From assembly GCA_013003285.1 (NCBI GenBank), contig JABDJY010000186.1, positions 1-13,924 of the forward strand: 13,924 bases of DNA, given 5' to 3'. A program made the translations under genes and the position numbers. Shown piece after piece: positions 5,965 to 13,246 of the stretch (the stretch's first letter is position 1; each line of letters begins with the position of its first letter). Below the pieces are notes generated by a model. It worked only from the letters and a program-made list of their open reading frames with translations, was not told the origin of the DNA and did no database searches. This DNA comes from Alphaproteobacteria bacterium (GTDB lineage Bacteria > Pseudomonadota > Alphaproteobacteria > UBA6615).

Positions 5965-7788
5965 ATGCATAGCAGAACCACACTCCTCCTCGCGATCTTC
6001 GTGCTGCTTGTCGCGCAGACAGTATCGGCGCTGGTGGCTCAGACCCCGGCCCTCAGCGGGCAGTTGACCGGACCCGACGCCTATATGCGCCTACACCGGG
6101 TGCTGCAACTCTATCAAAGCGGCGGTTGGTACGACGCCTTGGTCCTGCGAACCAACGCGCCCTTCGGCGAGCAACTTCACTGGACCCGACCGCTGGACGG
6201 CATCCTCTTCGCCGGTGCTTGGATCGGCAGCGCGGTGACCGAGTTTCCCCGCGCGCTGTGGGCCTGGGGCATCGTCATCGGGCCGGCCACCCTGTTGCTG
6301 CTGGTGCCCATCTGGTCCTGGGGAACGCGTCCTCTATTGGGCCCCGGCGCCTTCATTCTGTCGCTCGCTTTGCTGGTCATGATGCCGGTCCTCAACGGCG
6401 TGTTCCTGCTCGGACGCCCCGATCACCACGGCCTGCTGGCCCTGGCGTTTCTGAGCATGATCGCCATTTTCGTGCGCCTGGCGACGGCGCCATCGGAGAC
6501 CCGCATCGCTTTGGTCGCCGGTATCATCGCCGGCGCCGCGCTGTGGGTCAGCGTCGAGGCGATGGCGGCGGCGGCCTATTTCGGCGCCGCGCTGGCGCTG
6601 CTCTGGGTCTGGCGCGGCGAGACCTACGGTCGTCACATTTCCCATTATCTGGTCGGCCTCTTCGCCGCGATGACCCTGTCGCTGATCATCGAACGGCCGC
6701 CCGATCAGTGGCTGTCGCCCTTCTATGAGCGCGTATCGGTGGTGCACTGGTACCTGACGGCCATCCTGGTCATCACTTGGTTTTCGGCGATGGCCGTGGC
6801 ACCCCGCCTCCCCATCACCTCGGCGCGCACGTGCCGCATTGCGGTGCTGGTCGGCCTGGGTGCGATCGCGATGCTTGCCATGGCGCTGGTCTTTCCGAAG
6901 TTCTTTCAAGGCCCGCTGGTCGACTTCCGTTCACCCACCTTCGACGCCTGGATGGCGGTGAACACCGAGGTTCGCCCGTTCTGGCCGATCGACCGGATCT
7001 CGCTGAGTAAGTTCCTGGCTAATCTGGGGATGGCGGTCATCGCGGTGATCTATATCGGGCTAGCGTGGAAAGCCGCGCCAACGGCACGGCGCAATGTCTT
7101 CGCTATTTTACTGCTGGGATACGCGGTCTACATTCCGCTAACCCTGTTTCAGTTGCGCTGGGCGAGCTATGCGCAGGAACTCACCCTTATCCCGCTCGCC
7201 TTGGCGCTGATCGGCGTGTGGCAATGGAACGGCGCGATCACCCTTGCCGGGCGGGCCTATCCGCTGCGGTCGCTGCTGGTAGCGCTAATCGTGACAGCGC
7301 CGTTTATTGCATTTGCTCTCGTCGCCGGTACTGGCAATTCGTCGGCGCAACCGGGTACCGCTGCCAGCGCCTATCCAGGCTGCGACCGGATCGCGATCAG
7401 CCAGCACCTCAGCCATATCCACGGCCAGGGATCGCCCGACGATATCTTGTTCACCTATTCCTTCTGGGGGTCGGAACTTATCTGGCGCACGCCCTATAGC
7501 GTCGTCGGCGCGCCCTACGGAAACACCCAGTCGCTATTGGATACGGCCCGGTTATTCGGCGCCACCACCGACGCCGACGCCGTCGAGGTGGTGCGCCGCC
7601 GTGGCATCGATCTGATCCTGACCTGCACCGGCGAAATCGAGAACAGCCAATATGACCGGGACCCTGCCACCTTCTTTAGCCGCCTCACCGCCGATCGGCC
7701 GGGCTGGCTCGCCCCGGTTAAGCTACCGGAACATCTCGCGCCGACATTCCGACTCTATCGCGTCCAGAGCGAGAAACTGCCGGGTTAA
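5965..7788 (+). CDS. Polytopic GT-C/STT3-like membrane protein (putative glycosyltransferase)
   Basis: 607-residue protein with roughly a dozen hydrophobic segments between residues 5 and 452, then a soluble, probably periplasmic C-terminal domain (about 453-607) containing YSFWGSELIWRTPYSVVGAPYG. The first external loop has GPDAYMRLHRV (D38, R42) and, further on, HWTRPLD (72-78); a second loop has GRPDHHG (150-156). This arrangement (Asp in the first loop, DHH-type motif in a later loop, C-terminal globular domain) resembles STT3/PglB oligosaccharyltransferases and other GT-C enzymes that use polyprenyl-linked sugars. C473 and C554 could form a disulfide. The canonical WWDxG acceptor motif is absent, so the acceptor is probably not an N-glycosylation sequon. 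Start ATG at 5965 has no clear Shine-Dalgarno, so translation may be weak or leader-dependent. It stands alone; its stop is 9 bp from the convergent symporter gene. Confidence 0.72.
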   Translation: MHSRTTLLLAIFVLLVAQTVSALVAQTPALSGQLTGPDAYMRLHRVLQLYQSGGWYDALVLRTNAPFGEQLHWTRPLDGILFAGAWIGSAVTEFPRALWAWGIVIGPATLLLLVPIWSWGTRPLLGPGAFILSLALLVMMPVLNGVFLLGRPDHHGLLALAFLSMIAIFVRLATAPSETRIALVAGIIAGAALWVSVEAMAAAAYFGAALALLWVWRGETYGRHISHYLVGLFAAMTLSLIIERPPDQWLSPFYERVSVVHWYLTAILVITWFSAMAVAPRLPITSARTCRIAVLVGLGAIAMLAMALVFPKFFQGPLVDFRSPTFDAWMAVNTEVRPFWPIDRISLSKFLANLGMAVIAVIYIGLAWKAAPTARRNVFAILLLGYAVYIPLTLFQLRWASYAQELTLIPLALALIGVWQWNGAITLAGRAYPLRSLLVALIVTAPFIAFALVAGTGNSSAQPGTAASAYPGCDRIAISQHLSHIHGQGSPDDILFTYSFWGSELIWRTPYSVVGAPYGNTQSLLDTARLFGATTDADAVEVVRRRGIDLILTCTGEIENSQYDRDPATFFSRLTADRPGWLAPVKLPEHLAPTFRLYRVQSEKLPG

Positions 7789-7797
7789 GCGCCGCTT

Positions 7798-8664
7798 CTA
7801 AGATTTATAGGCTTCTGAGGTCCGCCGCAGGAAGACAATGAAAATCAACGCGGTGGCGAACATGATCAGGCTGTAGGTCGCTGCCGGCACCGCCGCCAGC
7901 CCACCGCCAAAGAGCAGCGCCGCCACGGCAATCGCCAAGGTTCCATTCTGCAATCCGCACTCCAACGAGATGGCGATGCGTTGCGGTCTGCCCGACGCGA
8001 ACAGTTGGGCGACAAAATAGGCCAGGGCCATCATCGTCACATTCAAAACCAGGGTCACCAGTCCCGCTTGGGCGAAATATTCGACGATGTTGTCGCGCTC
8101 CGCCAATATCGCGCCAATGAGAACCAGCACGAACAGCCCGGCCGAAATCTTGCGCGCTATCGGCTCAAACCCGATGGCGAAGCCCGCCGCCACGCGTCGC
8201 ACCACGAGCCCGAGCACGACCGGCACGGTGACGATGACGAACACGCTAATTGCGGTGCTGGCCACGGATATATCGGAACCGCCCTCAGCGCCGATCAGCT
8301 GGGTATAGGAAAACACAATGATGATCGGGATGGTCGCGACGCTGAGCAGACTGATAATCGCGGTCAACGAAATTGACAGGGCAACATCGCCGCGCGCGAA
8401 CAAGGTCAAGATGTTCGAGGTCACGCCACCCGGCGCCGCGGCAATGATCATGACCCCCAGCGCGAGCTCCGGCGGCAACGGCCATACGCTGACCAACGCA
8501 AAGGCCACGGCGGGCAACAGGATGATCTGCGACAAGGCGCCGACGAAGAAATCACGCGGCCGTCGCGCGACGCGGGCGAAATCGTCGAAGGTCAGCCCGA
8601 GGCCGAGCGCAAACATGATGAAGGCCAGCGCTATCGGCAGAACCACGTCGGTCACGATACTCAT
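7798..8664 (-). CDS. Bile acid:sodium symporter (BASS) family transporter
   Basis: 288-residue inner-membrane protein with about nine or ten hydrophobic segments, the usual length for bacterial BASS proteins. Residues corresponding to the sodium sites of the Neisseria ASBT structure are kept: S83 and N84 in AAAPGGVTSN (75-84), S97 and T101 in ALSISLT, and E235 and Q239 in ECGLQNG (235-241). It should therefore be a sodium-coupled importer of an organic anion. Bacterial substrates vary (bile acids, pantoate, 2-oxoacids and others), and nothing here identifies this one. Start ATG at 8664 follows a G-rich Shine-Dalgarno (GGGGGG, 6 nt upstream). A 59-codon ORF on the same strand ends 24 bp upstream of this start, suggesting a two-gene unit. 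Confidence 0.92.
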   Translation of the reverse strand: MSIVTDVVLPIALAFIMFALGLGLTFDDFARVARRPRDFFVGALSQIILLPAVAFALVSVWPLPPELALGVMIIAAAPGGVTSNILTLFARGDVALSISLTAIISLLSVATIPIIIVFSYTQLIGAEGGSDISVASTAISVFVIVTVPVVLGLVVRRVAAGFAIGFEPIARKISAGLFVLVLIGAILAERDNIVEYFAQAGLVTLVLNVTMMALAYFVAQLFASGRPQRIAISLECGLQNGTLAIAVAALLFGGGLAAVPAATYSLIMFATALIFIVFLRRTSEAYKS

Positions 8665-8688
8665 AACATTCCCCCCGGAACGCGCTCA

Positions 8689-8868
8689 TCAAATACTCAG
8701 ATCGAGCCGATTACAATCTTTCAGCTCGGCCTTGGCAGCGGCGTTCCCATGATCGTCTACGCCCGCTTCGCTGGGCGGTTTATAGGCATAATGCGTATCG
8801 TCGGGAAAGCGTTGGTGCCGCGCCTCGCCGGCGCGAAGATAGTCCCGCATTGCCGTTGCGGTGTCCAT
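8689..8868 (-). CDS. Small hypothetical protein (59 aa) upstream of the BASS transporter
   Basis: An open frame of 59 codons from ATG at 8868 to TGA at 8689, starting MDTATAMRDYLRAGEARHQR and ending KDCNRLDLSI. GGAG lies about 14 nt and AGG about 6 nt upstream of the start. The product is soluble, without a membrane segment; it is rich in charged residues and Ala, with a Tyr/His patch in the middle (DDTHYAYKPP) and one Cys (C52). Codon choice looks compatible with the neighbours. It ends 24 bp before the transporter start, so the two would be cotranscribed. I do not recognise the family. It may be a genuine small gene or a chance ORF; without homologues this is uncertain. Confidence 0.5.
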   Translation of the reverse strand: MDTATAMRDYLRAGEARHQRFPDDTHYAYKPPSEAGVDDHGNAAAKAELKDCNRLDLSI

Positions 8869-9073
8869 CGCGTGCCTGCTGCTCCATAGGGGTCGATCAA
8901 CACGTTACGCTGAAAAATTTAGGACAGGCAACAGGCCGAACTTAGTGTCGATCACTTGAACCCCCGTGACCGCCGGAAACGCCGCCCTGCTAGCAAAATT
9001 TTAACCAAAATAACGCAATTTGGGCCGTTTCCGCCTGGGACAGACTGCAAAACCCTTCAGGAAAGGTCGTGAC

Positions 9074-9922
9074 GTGATTTCAGCCGTATATTCCGGCGTT
9101 TCCGCTCTGATGCGCGGCAGCGAGCAAGTTTGCAACGCGACCGTCATCGTGTTCGGAAACGAGAAGGGCGGCACCGGTAAATCGACCACGGCGATGCATG
9201 TCATCGTTGGTCTTCTGCGCGAAGGTTATACCGTCGGCGCGATCGACCTCGACGCGCGACAAGGCACACTGACCGGGTATCTCGACAATCGGCGCAGTTA
9301 TGCGGCGCAGCAAAAACTCCGTTTACCGCAACCCCTTTACAGCGCGATCGAGCGCAGCGGACAGCGCGATCTGGATGTCGCCGAGAAGGAAGAAAACGAA
9401 AACCTGTCCCACGCCATCGATGCCATGGCGAATTGCGACTATATCGTGTTGGACACCCCGGGCAGCGCCAACCATTTATCGCGCGAAGGCCATTCCCATG
9501 CCGATATCCTGATCACGCCGATCAATGACAGCTTCGTCGATTTGGACCTGCTCGGGCATATGGACCCCACCACCCATAAGATGGTGGAGCCGAGCCACTA
9601 TTCCGCCATGGTCGAGGAACAAAAGCAGCGGCGCGTGCGGCGCGGCGGCGAACCAGCGGATTGGATTGTCATCCGGAACCGCCTCGCGCCGCTGACCTCG
9701 CGCAATAGCCGGAATATGGATGTGGCCCTGGCCGACCTCTCTCAGAATCTCGGGATTCGTCTGGTCCCCGGCATTAGCGAACGCGTCATCTTTCGCGAGC
9801 TCTTCCTGAAGGGTTTGACCTTGTTCGATCTTCGCGACGAGGGGATCGAGGCGCCGCTGACCATGTCGCACCTCGCGGCGCTGCAAGAGGTCCGCGACCT
9901 GCTGCGCGCGATCGGCGTCTGA
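9074..9922 (+). CDS. mipZ: Division-plane positioning ATPase MipZ
   Basis: ParA/MinD-type P-loop ATPase closely resembling Caulobacter MipZ. From the GTG at 9074 it has 282 residues: deviant Walker A GNEKGGTGKST (28-38) with the signature lysine, DLDARQ (58-63), the Walker B-like segment LDTPGS (126-131), and the MipZ-typical stretches PINDSFVDLDLLG, DWIVIRNRLAP and FRELFLKGLTLFDL. In Caulobacter MipZ binds ParB at the chromosome poles and, as an ATP dimer, inhibits FtsZ assembly, confining the Z-ring to mid-cell. I chose this GTG because AGGAAAGG lies 7 nt upstream. ATG at 9110 (270 residues) fits the family's N-terminus better but has no visible Shine-Dalgarno, and the frame opens further upstream at a TTG (9020). 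The gene appears monocistronic. Confidence 0.95.
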   Translation: MISAVYSGVSALMRGSEQVCNATVIVFGNEKGGTGKSTTAMHVIVGLLREGYTVGAIDLDARQGTLTGYLDNRRSYAAQQKLRLPQPLYSAIERSGQRDLDVAEKEENENLSHAIDAMANCDYIVLDTPGSANHLSREGHSHADILITPINDSFVDLDLLGHMDPTTHKMVEPSHYSAMVEEQKQRRVRRGGEPADWIVIRNRLAPLTSRNSRNMDVALADLSQNLGIRLVPGISERVIFRELFLKGLTLFDLRDEGIEAPLTMSHLAALQEVRDLLRAIGV

Positions 9923-9936
9923 TCTCTCGCCGGCTT

Positions 9937-9969
9937 AAAAAAAACGGCGGCTCCGAAAAGCCGCCGTTT
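9937..9969. terminator. Intrinsic terminator between mipZ and the spondin gene
   Basis: Perfect 11-bp stem AAACGGCGGCT (9942-9952) / AGCCGCCGTTT (9959-9969) with a 6-nt loop. On the minus strand the hairpin is followed by eight U residues (A-run at 9937-9944), making a strong terminator for the spondin gene that stops at 10001. On the plus strand only a short TTT follows, so termination of mipZ transcripts may be weaker. The two convergent genes probably share it. Confidence 0.9.
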
Positions 9970-10000
9970 ATGGATGCACTGTCTTTGTCTCTGGCGTTGT

Positions 10001-10678
10001 TTAGTCCTCGTTGTCCTCGGACGGAATTTTCTCGACGATGATCTCCACCACCGGGTTTCTCCAATCATAATCAATTGGATTGAGATCGCCGGCGCCGAGA
10101 AAACCGCTATGGACGTGGATGTACCCTTCGCCGCCATCGTTTATGGCAGGGTCGGGGGCACCGCCGTTCGTCGCGGGAATGTCGGCTGCATTCTCGCTGT
10201 TTGCCTCGCTGCCGGCATCGAAGGCGGCCGCGTAGAAGGTTGTCGAACCGGATGTCGGCAATCTCACGCCACGAATTGCGTAGAAGGCGTCATTGGTCGC
10301 CGCCAGCATTCCCACCACGGTGAGGAATTTTCCCTCGGAGGTGATTTGGATGCTGTTCGATTCCGACGGCAATGCAATACCGCCATGGACGCCCAGGACA
10401 ACATCAGTGTCGGCGCTATCCGGTATCGAATCCTGAAGATCGAACGGAGCGCCGGTTTCAGCCATTACTGCCAGCGGGTGAGTCGCCGCGTCGCCGATCT
10501 CGAACAGCGAGTATCCCTTGTCATGGATAATCACCAGCCCGGGCGCCAGGGGCTGACCTTTGGTGGCGTTGGCGATGGTGATCTCGTAAGACGCCGCCTG
10601 CGCGCTTTGGCTCATGGCTACAGTGCTGCCGGCAATCAGGGCGCCCATGGCGAGCCCGGTCAGAAGTTTGTGTTTCAT
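10001..10678 (-). CDS. Secreted spondin-domain protein
   Basis: 225-residue protein with a clear Sec signal peptide: MKHK, a hydrophobic core, and a SAQA/AS cleavage site near residue 28. The mature part matches the spondin N-terminal domain as found in bacterial exported proteins: YEITIANATKGQPLAPGLVI followed by IHDKGYSLFEIGDAATHPLA, then AETG, and later YIHVHSGFLG. A very acidic C-terminus (SEDNED) ends the protein. In animals spondin domains belong to extracellular-matrix proteins; the role of the bacterial forms is unknown, and a surface or periplasmic adhesion or metal-binding function is only a guess. ATG at 10678 has AAGGA 7 nt upstream. It is divergent from a two-component system, with a repeat array in the shared spacer, and ends at a strong terminator. 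Confidence 0.85.
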   Translation of the reverse strand: MKHKLLTGLAMGALIAGSTVAMSQSAQAASYEITIANATKGQPLAPGLVIIHDKGYSLFEIGDAATHPLAVMAETGAPFDLQDSIPDSADTDVVLGVHGGIALPSESNSIQITSEGKFLTVVGMLAATNDAFYAIRGVRLPTSGSTTFYAAAFDAGSEANSENAADIPATNGGAPDPAINDGGEGYIHVHSGFLGAGDLNPIDYDWRNPVVEIIVEKIPSEDNED

Positions 10679-10715
10679 GTGATGTCCTTTGCTGGATTTG
10701 GTTCAACGTGCCGCG

Positions 10716-10735
10716 GGGCGCCTTAACCGGCGCCC
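10716..10735. repeat. Inverted repeat in the spondin gene 5' leader
   Basis: Perfect arms GGGCGCC / GGCGCCC around a 6-nt centre (TTAACC on plus), 38-57 nt upstream of the spondin start codon. It may form an mRNA hairpin in the leader or be a protein-binding site. There is no following T-run. Part of each arm (GGCGCC) is itself a palindrome, which weakens the case. Confidence 0.35.
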
Positions 10736-10751
10736 GGTTTGACCGGTGGAC

Positions 10752-10814
10752 TGTCACAGGAAGAAATCACAAAAGTGTCACGCCGCGCTCACAATGGGGA
10801 GACCGCGATCACCT
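10752..10814. promoter_or_regulatory. Helically phased TCAC repeats (candidate OmpR/PhoB-type binding sites)
   Basis: TCAC occurs at 10754, 10767, 10778, 10789 and 10809, spaced 13, 11, 11 and 20 bp, so on about the same face of the helix. Fuller units are TGTCACAG, AATCACAA, TGTCACGC and GCTCACAA. Tandem half-sites about 11 bp apart are the usual target of OmpR/PhoB-type regulators (compare the CTGTCAT repeats of the Pho box), and such a regulator is encoded 120 bp to the right. The array starts 76 bp upstream of the spondin gene. Direct control by the neighbouring regulator is inferred. Confidence 0.5.
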
Positions 10815-10932
10815 GTCGTTGAAGGGAGTGCGCGCGATAGAACAGGAGGAACGCCGGAATTTTCAGGCCGCTTCGGTGTTTACGTGACGGCTGGTTTTCC
10901 CTGTTTAGCCCGCAGTTAACCATGGTTGGCTC

Positions 10933-11637
10933 ATGTCACGGCGTGTTCTCATCATCGAAGACAATCGCGACATCGCCGAGATGGTGTCCCTTCATCTCGG
11001 TGATCTGGGTTGCATGGCGGATATATCCAGCGACGGCCGCGACGGTTTTGAGAAAGCCCGCACCGGGCGTTATGACCTTATTGTCTTGGATTTGATGCTT
11101 CCCGGGATGGATGGCATCGAGCTCTGCCGCAAGTTGCGCAGTCAAGCCACCTACACGCCGGTGCTTATGTTGACCGCCAAATCGTCCGAGCGCGACCGTG
11201 TTCTAGGCTTGGAAATCGGCGCCGACGATTATCTGGTGAAACCCTTCGCCATTCCCGAACTACTGGCCCGGGTCAAAGCGATCTTTCGCCGTGTCGATCA
11301 GCTTCGCCGCGCCGACGCCGACGGAGACATGATCTGCGCCGGCGAATTGACCATCGACCATCCCAAACGGCGGGTCGATATCGCCGGTCAGCCGGTCGAT
11401 CTCACGTCCAAGGAATTCGATCTCCTGGTTCACTTCGCCCGCCATCAGGGTCAGGTCTATACCCGTGGCCAACTGCTCGATTCCGTGTGGGGAGACGGCC
11501 GCGAAAGCTACGAGCACACGGTCAACACCCATATCAACCGGCTCCGCTCGAAGATCGAACACGACCCCGGCACGCCACGCTATCTTTTGACCGTGTGGGG
11601 CGTCGGCTACAAATTCAACGACCAGTTGGAAGGCTAA
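10933..11637 (+). CDS. OmpR/PhoB-family response regulator
   Basis: 234-residue two-domain regulator. Receiver domain (about 3-120): acidic pocket E9/D10, phosphoacceptor D53 (LIVLDLMLPGMDG), T81 and K103 (DDYLVKPF). C-terminal winged helix (about 135-231) with the family's LTSKEFDLLVHFARHQGQVYTR-type helix-loop (160-181) and the VNTHINRLRSKIE recognition helix and wing region near GVGYKF. Phosphorylation by the kinase encoded 4 bp downstream should promote dimerisation on tandem direct repeats; such repeats are present at 10752-10814 upstream. ATG at 10933 has no strong Shine-Dalgarno (a GGTTGG lies just before it). It forms an operon with the kinase. The specific stimulus and regulon are not evident; nearest well-known relatives by architecture are PhoB, ChvI and RegX3 types. 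Confidence 0.95.
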   Translation: MSRRVLIIEDNRDIAEMVSLHLGDLGCMADISSDGRDGFEKARTGRYDLIVLDLMLPGMDGIELCRKLRSQATYTPVLMLTAKSSERDRVLGLEIGADDYLVKPFAIPELLARVKAIFRRVDQLRRADADGDMICAGELTIDHPKRRVDIAGQPVDLTSKEFDLLVHFARHQGQVYTRGQLLDSVWGDGRESYEHTVNTHINRLRSKIEHDPGTPRYLLTVWGVGYKFNDQLEG

Positions 11638-11641
11638 CCAA

Positions 11642-13123
11642 GTGCCGCGCACATTGTTCGGCAAACTGGTGGTGGTGTTGCTGGCGCTATTGTTGGCGAC
11701 CAGCGTCTTCTATGTGGCACTGACCGTCACCGCCACCCGCCTCCATATTCAAGAAGTCACGCAAAACCTTCATCGCGATCTGGCGGCGGATCTGCTGAAG
11801 GACCGGCCGCTGATGACCGATGGTAAGGCCGACAGCGGCGCGCTGAAGAAGGTCTTCGAGATGCTCATGGTGGTCAATCCGTCGATTGAGCTCTATCTGA
11901 TCGACCCGCAAGGCCAACTGCTTGCCTTCTCGGCCGCACCCGGCAAGGTAAAGCGTGAGAAAGTCTCGCTCGCGCCGATCCAGGCGTTCCTTACCGAGGG
12001 GCGCAAGCTGCCGATCCGCGGCGACGATCCGCGCGATCTGAACCAACGAAAGATTTTCTCGGTCGCGCCGGTCATGGAGGCCGGCCAGGTCAGCGGCTAT
12101 CTCTATGTGGTTCTCGGCGGCGAGATTTACGATTCGATCAACCGGACGCTCGAAGCCAGCTGGATCACCCGCATCAGTGCCGGCCTGGCAATCGCCAGCC
12201 TGCTCCTGGTTACGGTGATCGGCATTCTGTCGATCAAATTATTGACCCGGCGCCTCAAGCGCCTGACCGGTCAGCTCGAGGCCTTCAAGCGTACCGACCC
12301 CGAGGGCGTCGACGGGACTGAGGGCGACGTCGGCGCTGGCGGTGGGCAAGCGCTGGACGAAATCGATGAACTCGCCCTCACCTTCGAGGCGATGTCCGCG
12401 CGCATCGATGACCAGATCGGCGAACTCGAGCGGTCGGACAGTATGCGGCGCGAGTTGATCACCAACATCTCTCACGATCTTCGCACGCCATTGGCCTCGC
12501 TTCAGGGCGCCATCGAGACCCTGCAGATCAAAGATCAGAGCCTCAGTGCCGCCGACAAGAACCGGTATTTGGAGCTGGCGCACAGCCACTGCCAACGTTT
12601 GGGCCGGCTGATTACCGATCTGTTCGACCTGGCGACCTTGGAAAGTCACGACCGCGAGTTGCACTTTGAGCCCTTCTCGTTGGCCGAGCTGGTGCAGGAC
12701 GTGGCGCAGAAATTCCAACCCTTAGCCGCGCGAAACGGTCTGACCCTGAAACTCGACATTCGGTTGAACACTTCGTTGGTAAGCGCCGATATCGCACTGA
12801 TCGAGCGGGTGCTGACGAATTTGGCGGACAACGCCATCAAATACACGCCGGCCGGTGGCACGGTGGAGATGGGCGTCGCGCGTGCCGATGAGCGTATCAT
12901 CGCGTCGGTGGCCGATACCGGCCAAGGCATTCCAGCGCGTGAACTTTCCCGGGTGTTCGACCGGCCCTATCGGGTCGAGAAAAATCGCGGCGACGGCACC
13001 GAAGGCGCCGGGCTCGGCTTGGCGATAGCCCAGCGCATCCTGCGGCTCCATGGCGGCCATCTCGATGTCAAAAGCACCTTGGGCGCCGGCAGCGCCTTCA
13101 GCTTCGGCCTCGACGCAGTTTGA
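11642..13123 (+). CDS. Sensor histidine kinase (HAMP, HisKA, HATPase)
   Basis: 493-residue membrane kinase, partner of the regulator 4 bp upstream. TM1 (about 8-30), a periplasmic sensor region of about 147 residues (31-177) with a PAS/Cache-like element IELYLIDPQGQLLAFSA, TM2 (178-200), HAMP (about 198-260), then the H-box ISHDLRTPLASLQG with phosphoacceptor H278, N-box NLADNAIKYTP (N397), G1 DTGQGIP (425-431), an F-box reading FDRPYRVE, and G2 GAGLGLAI (455-462). All catalytic motifs are present; the F-box has Pro where Phe is usual. The HAMP connector carries a Gly/Asp-rich stretch (219-235) that looks longer than average. GTG start at 11642 with GGAAGG 8 nt upstream. It should sense an envelope signal and phosphorylate the regulator; the ligand is unknown. 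Confidence 0.95.
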   Translation: MPRTLFGKLVVVLLALLLATSVFYVALTVTATRLHIQEVTQNLHRDLAADLLKDRPLMTDGKADSGALKKVFEMLMVVNPSIELYLIDPQGQLLAFSAAPGKVKREKVSLAPIQAFLTEGRKLPIRGDDPRDLNQRKIFSVAPVMEAGQVSGYLYVVLGGEIYDSINRTLEASWITRISAGLAIASLLLVTVIGILSIKLLTRRLKRLTGQLEAFKRTDPEGVDGTEGDVGAGGGQALDEIDELALTFEAMSARIDDQIGELERSDSMRRELITNISHDLRTPLASLQGAIETLQIKDQSLSAADKNRYLELAHSHCQRLGRLITDLFDLATLESHDRELHFEPFSLAELVQDVAQKFQPLAARNGLTLKLDIRLNTSLVSADIALIERVLTNLADNAIKYTPAGGTVEMGVARADERIIASVADTGQGIPARELSRVFDRPYRVEKNRGDGTEGAGLGLAIAQRILRLHGGHLDVKSTLGAGSAFSFGLDAV

Positions 13124-13170
13124 TTTACCAAGGATAAACAACGGCAATTTGAAGCTTTTGTGACCTTTCA

Positions 13171-13221
13171 TTAACAAAATTAGGACTGGATACAAATATA
13201 ATAGTCCCGAATATATTTCGG
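13171..13221 (+). promoter_or_regulatory. Candidate promoter and overlapping inverted repeat before the last gene
   Basis: An AT-rich spacer (13124-13246) contains a perfect -10 hexamer TATAAT at 13197-13202. The best -35 candidate, TTAACA at 13171-13176, is 20 bp away, which is longer than ideal. An inverted repeat CCGAA-N5-TTCGG at 13207-13221 falls where transcription would begin, as an operator would. Functional assignment is tentative. Confidence 0.4.
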
Positions 13222-13246
13222 CGATCGCGTATCGGAATAGTTGATT

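Noticed and set aside
8891..8955. Repeated GTCGATCA between the small ORF and mipZ
   Set aside because: An 8-base repeat without regular spacing, also occurring elsewhere in the window; consistent with chance.
9001..9015. TTAA-N7 element before mipZ as a CtrA site
   Set aside because: The second half (AACG) does not match TTAA, so only a half-site is present.
10918..10927. Palindrome AACCATGGTT just before the response regulator start
   Set aside because: Ten-base palindromes are expected several times by chance in a window this size, and no second copy is nearby.
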